From Tieghemiomyces parasiticus (taxonomy: Eukaryota; Kickxellomycota; Dimargaritomycetes; Dimargaritales; Dimargaritaceae), in assembly GCA_027575765.1 (NCBI GenBank), contig JANBPT010000924.1:1-19054 (forward strand): DNA of 19,054 bases, read 5' to 3'. The first letter of the stretch is position 1, and each line of letters opens with the position of its first letter. A model generated the notes under the pieces. That model had not been told where the DNA came from, did not search any database, and was given only the letters and a program-made list of their open reading frames with translations. The translations under genes were made by a program, and so were the position numbers. Of this stretch, positions 18,710 through 19,054 are shown in pieces.

Positions 18710-19054
18710 TTACTGGCGGGCCCGTTTGGGCAACTGCCGTTCTTTGGGGAACTCGATGGGGGCGGTAAGGATAGCCTTCCGCACGCTGCTCGTTTTGCCC
18801 TTCTTGGTGGTGTCAGCGTCAACGTCGCGGGCAGCGGTGGTGACGATGACCTGGCAGCCTGTGGACTTACAGATCTGGCCAAGCTTGACGGTGGGGATCC
18901 GAAGCTCGGTGGCCAAGTCGTCAACGATAAAGTGGAAACCATTGGACAAGAGGGCAATGACTACCACATAGCACTGAAGTTTCTCGGTGGAAGCGTTGGT
19001 CATCGTGCGCACCATCCGACCGCTCGCGATCGACTTGGCTTCGGTGAACTGGTC
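18710..19054 (-). CDS. RPA49: RNA polymerase I subunit A49, C-terminal part (partial)
   Basis: The last 114 residues of a gene that continues past the right edge. RNA polymerase I subunit A49 (POLR1E in animals) acts in the nucleolus in rRNA gene initiation and elongation, and its C-terminal half is a tandem winged-helix domain that binds DNA. The sequence shows the final part of that domain. It opens DQFTEAKSIASGRMV, followed by KLQCYVVVIALLSNGFHF, which matches the family's Y-V-x-V-L-A-L-H-I-x-x-F helix. Next comes VDDLATELRIPTVKLGQICKSTGC, the helix pair ending in the last winged helix, and then the typical basic tail (APIEFPKERQLPKRARQ). The ATG at 19015 lies inside the conserved domain and is not the start. 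The TAA sits in a GTAAGT sequence, so a further small exon cannot be excluded, but A49 proteins normally end at this kind of basic tail. Confidence 0.85.
   Translation of the reverse strand, partial: DQFTEAKSIASGRMVRTMTNASTEKLQCYVVVIALLSNGFHFIVDDLATELRIPTVKLGQICKSTGCQVIVTTAARDVDADTTKKGKTSSVRKAILTAPIEFPKERQLPKRARQ

Overview
The window is ordinary nuclear DNA of a eukaryote and most resembles an early-diverging fungus. The genes are well spaced and GC-rich. They are interrupted by short GT-AG introns of 129-193 bp, with GTAAGT, GTAGGT or GTGAGT donors and TACTAAC-like branch sites. There are AATAAA poly(A) signals and one clean TATA box, and no bacterial operon or ribosome-binding-site structure. 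The gene set (TMEM94-like, FANCJ/BRIP1, FAM114/DUF719 and Pol I A49) fits animals and basal fungi better than yeasts. The compact intergenic regions and short introns favour a fungus, perhaps Zoopagomycota or Dimargaritales-like. That placement is inference and no marker gene fixes it.

Layout from left to right. (1) A minus-strand gene at 575-2551 encodes a long, mostly disordered protein with two coiled coils and a TQT-type dynein-light-chain motif; I do not recognise its family. (2) About 2.1 kb without a supported gene follows, holding a strongly purine-biased leader or promoter and then featureless sequence. (3) A plus-strand, three-exon gene at 4636-9137 encodes a 1398-residue TMEM94-type divergent P-type ATPase-like membrane protein. 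(4) A plus-strand gene at 10045-10650 encodes a small protein with a signal peptide, preceded by a TATA box. (5) A minus-strand, multi-exon FANCJ/BRIP1-type iron-sulfur DNA helicase lies between 15141 and 11385. It has a 35-nt micro-exon and a probable short last exon hidden behind a TAA that sits inside a splice donor. (6) A divergent promoter region of about 0.67 kb contains a perfect 10-bp inverted repeat. (7) A plus-strand, three-exon FAM114/DUF719 gene lies at 15815-18197. (8) The last piece is the 3' end of a minus-strand gene for RNA polymerase I subunit A49, cut by the window edge.

The genes do not form a pathway. FANCJ acts in nuclear DNA repair, A49 in nucleolar rRNA transcription, TMEM94 in endomembranes (reported in animals as an ER magnesium transporter), and FAM114 in vesicle traffic (reported Rab2 binding). 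I find no mobile element, CRISPR array, rRNA, convincing tRNA or defence system. The observations most worth checking are the gene-structure details of the helicase, its SUMO-interacting-motif-like insertion, the degenerate ATPase hinge in the TMEM94 homolog, and the unrecognised coiled-coil and secreted proteins.
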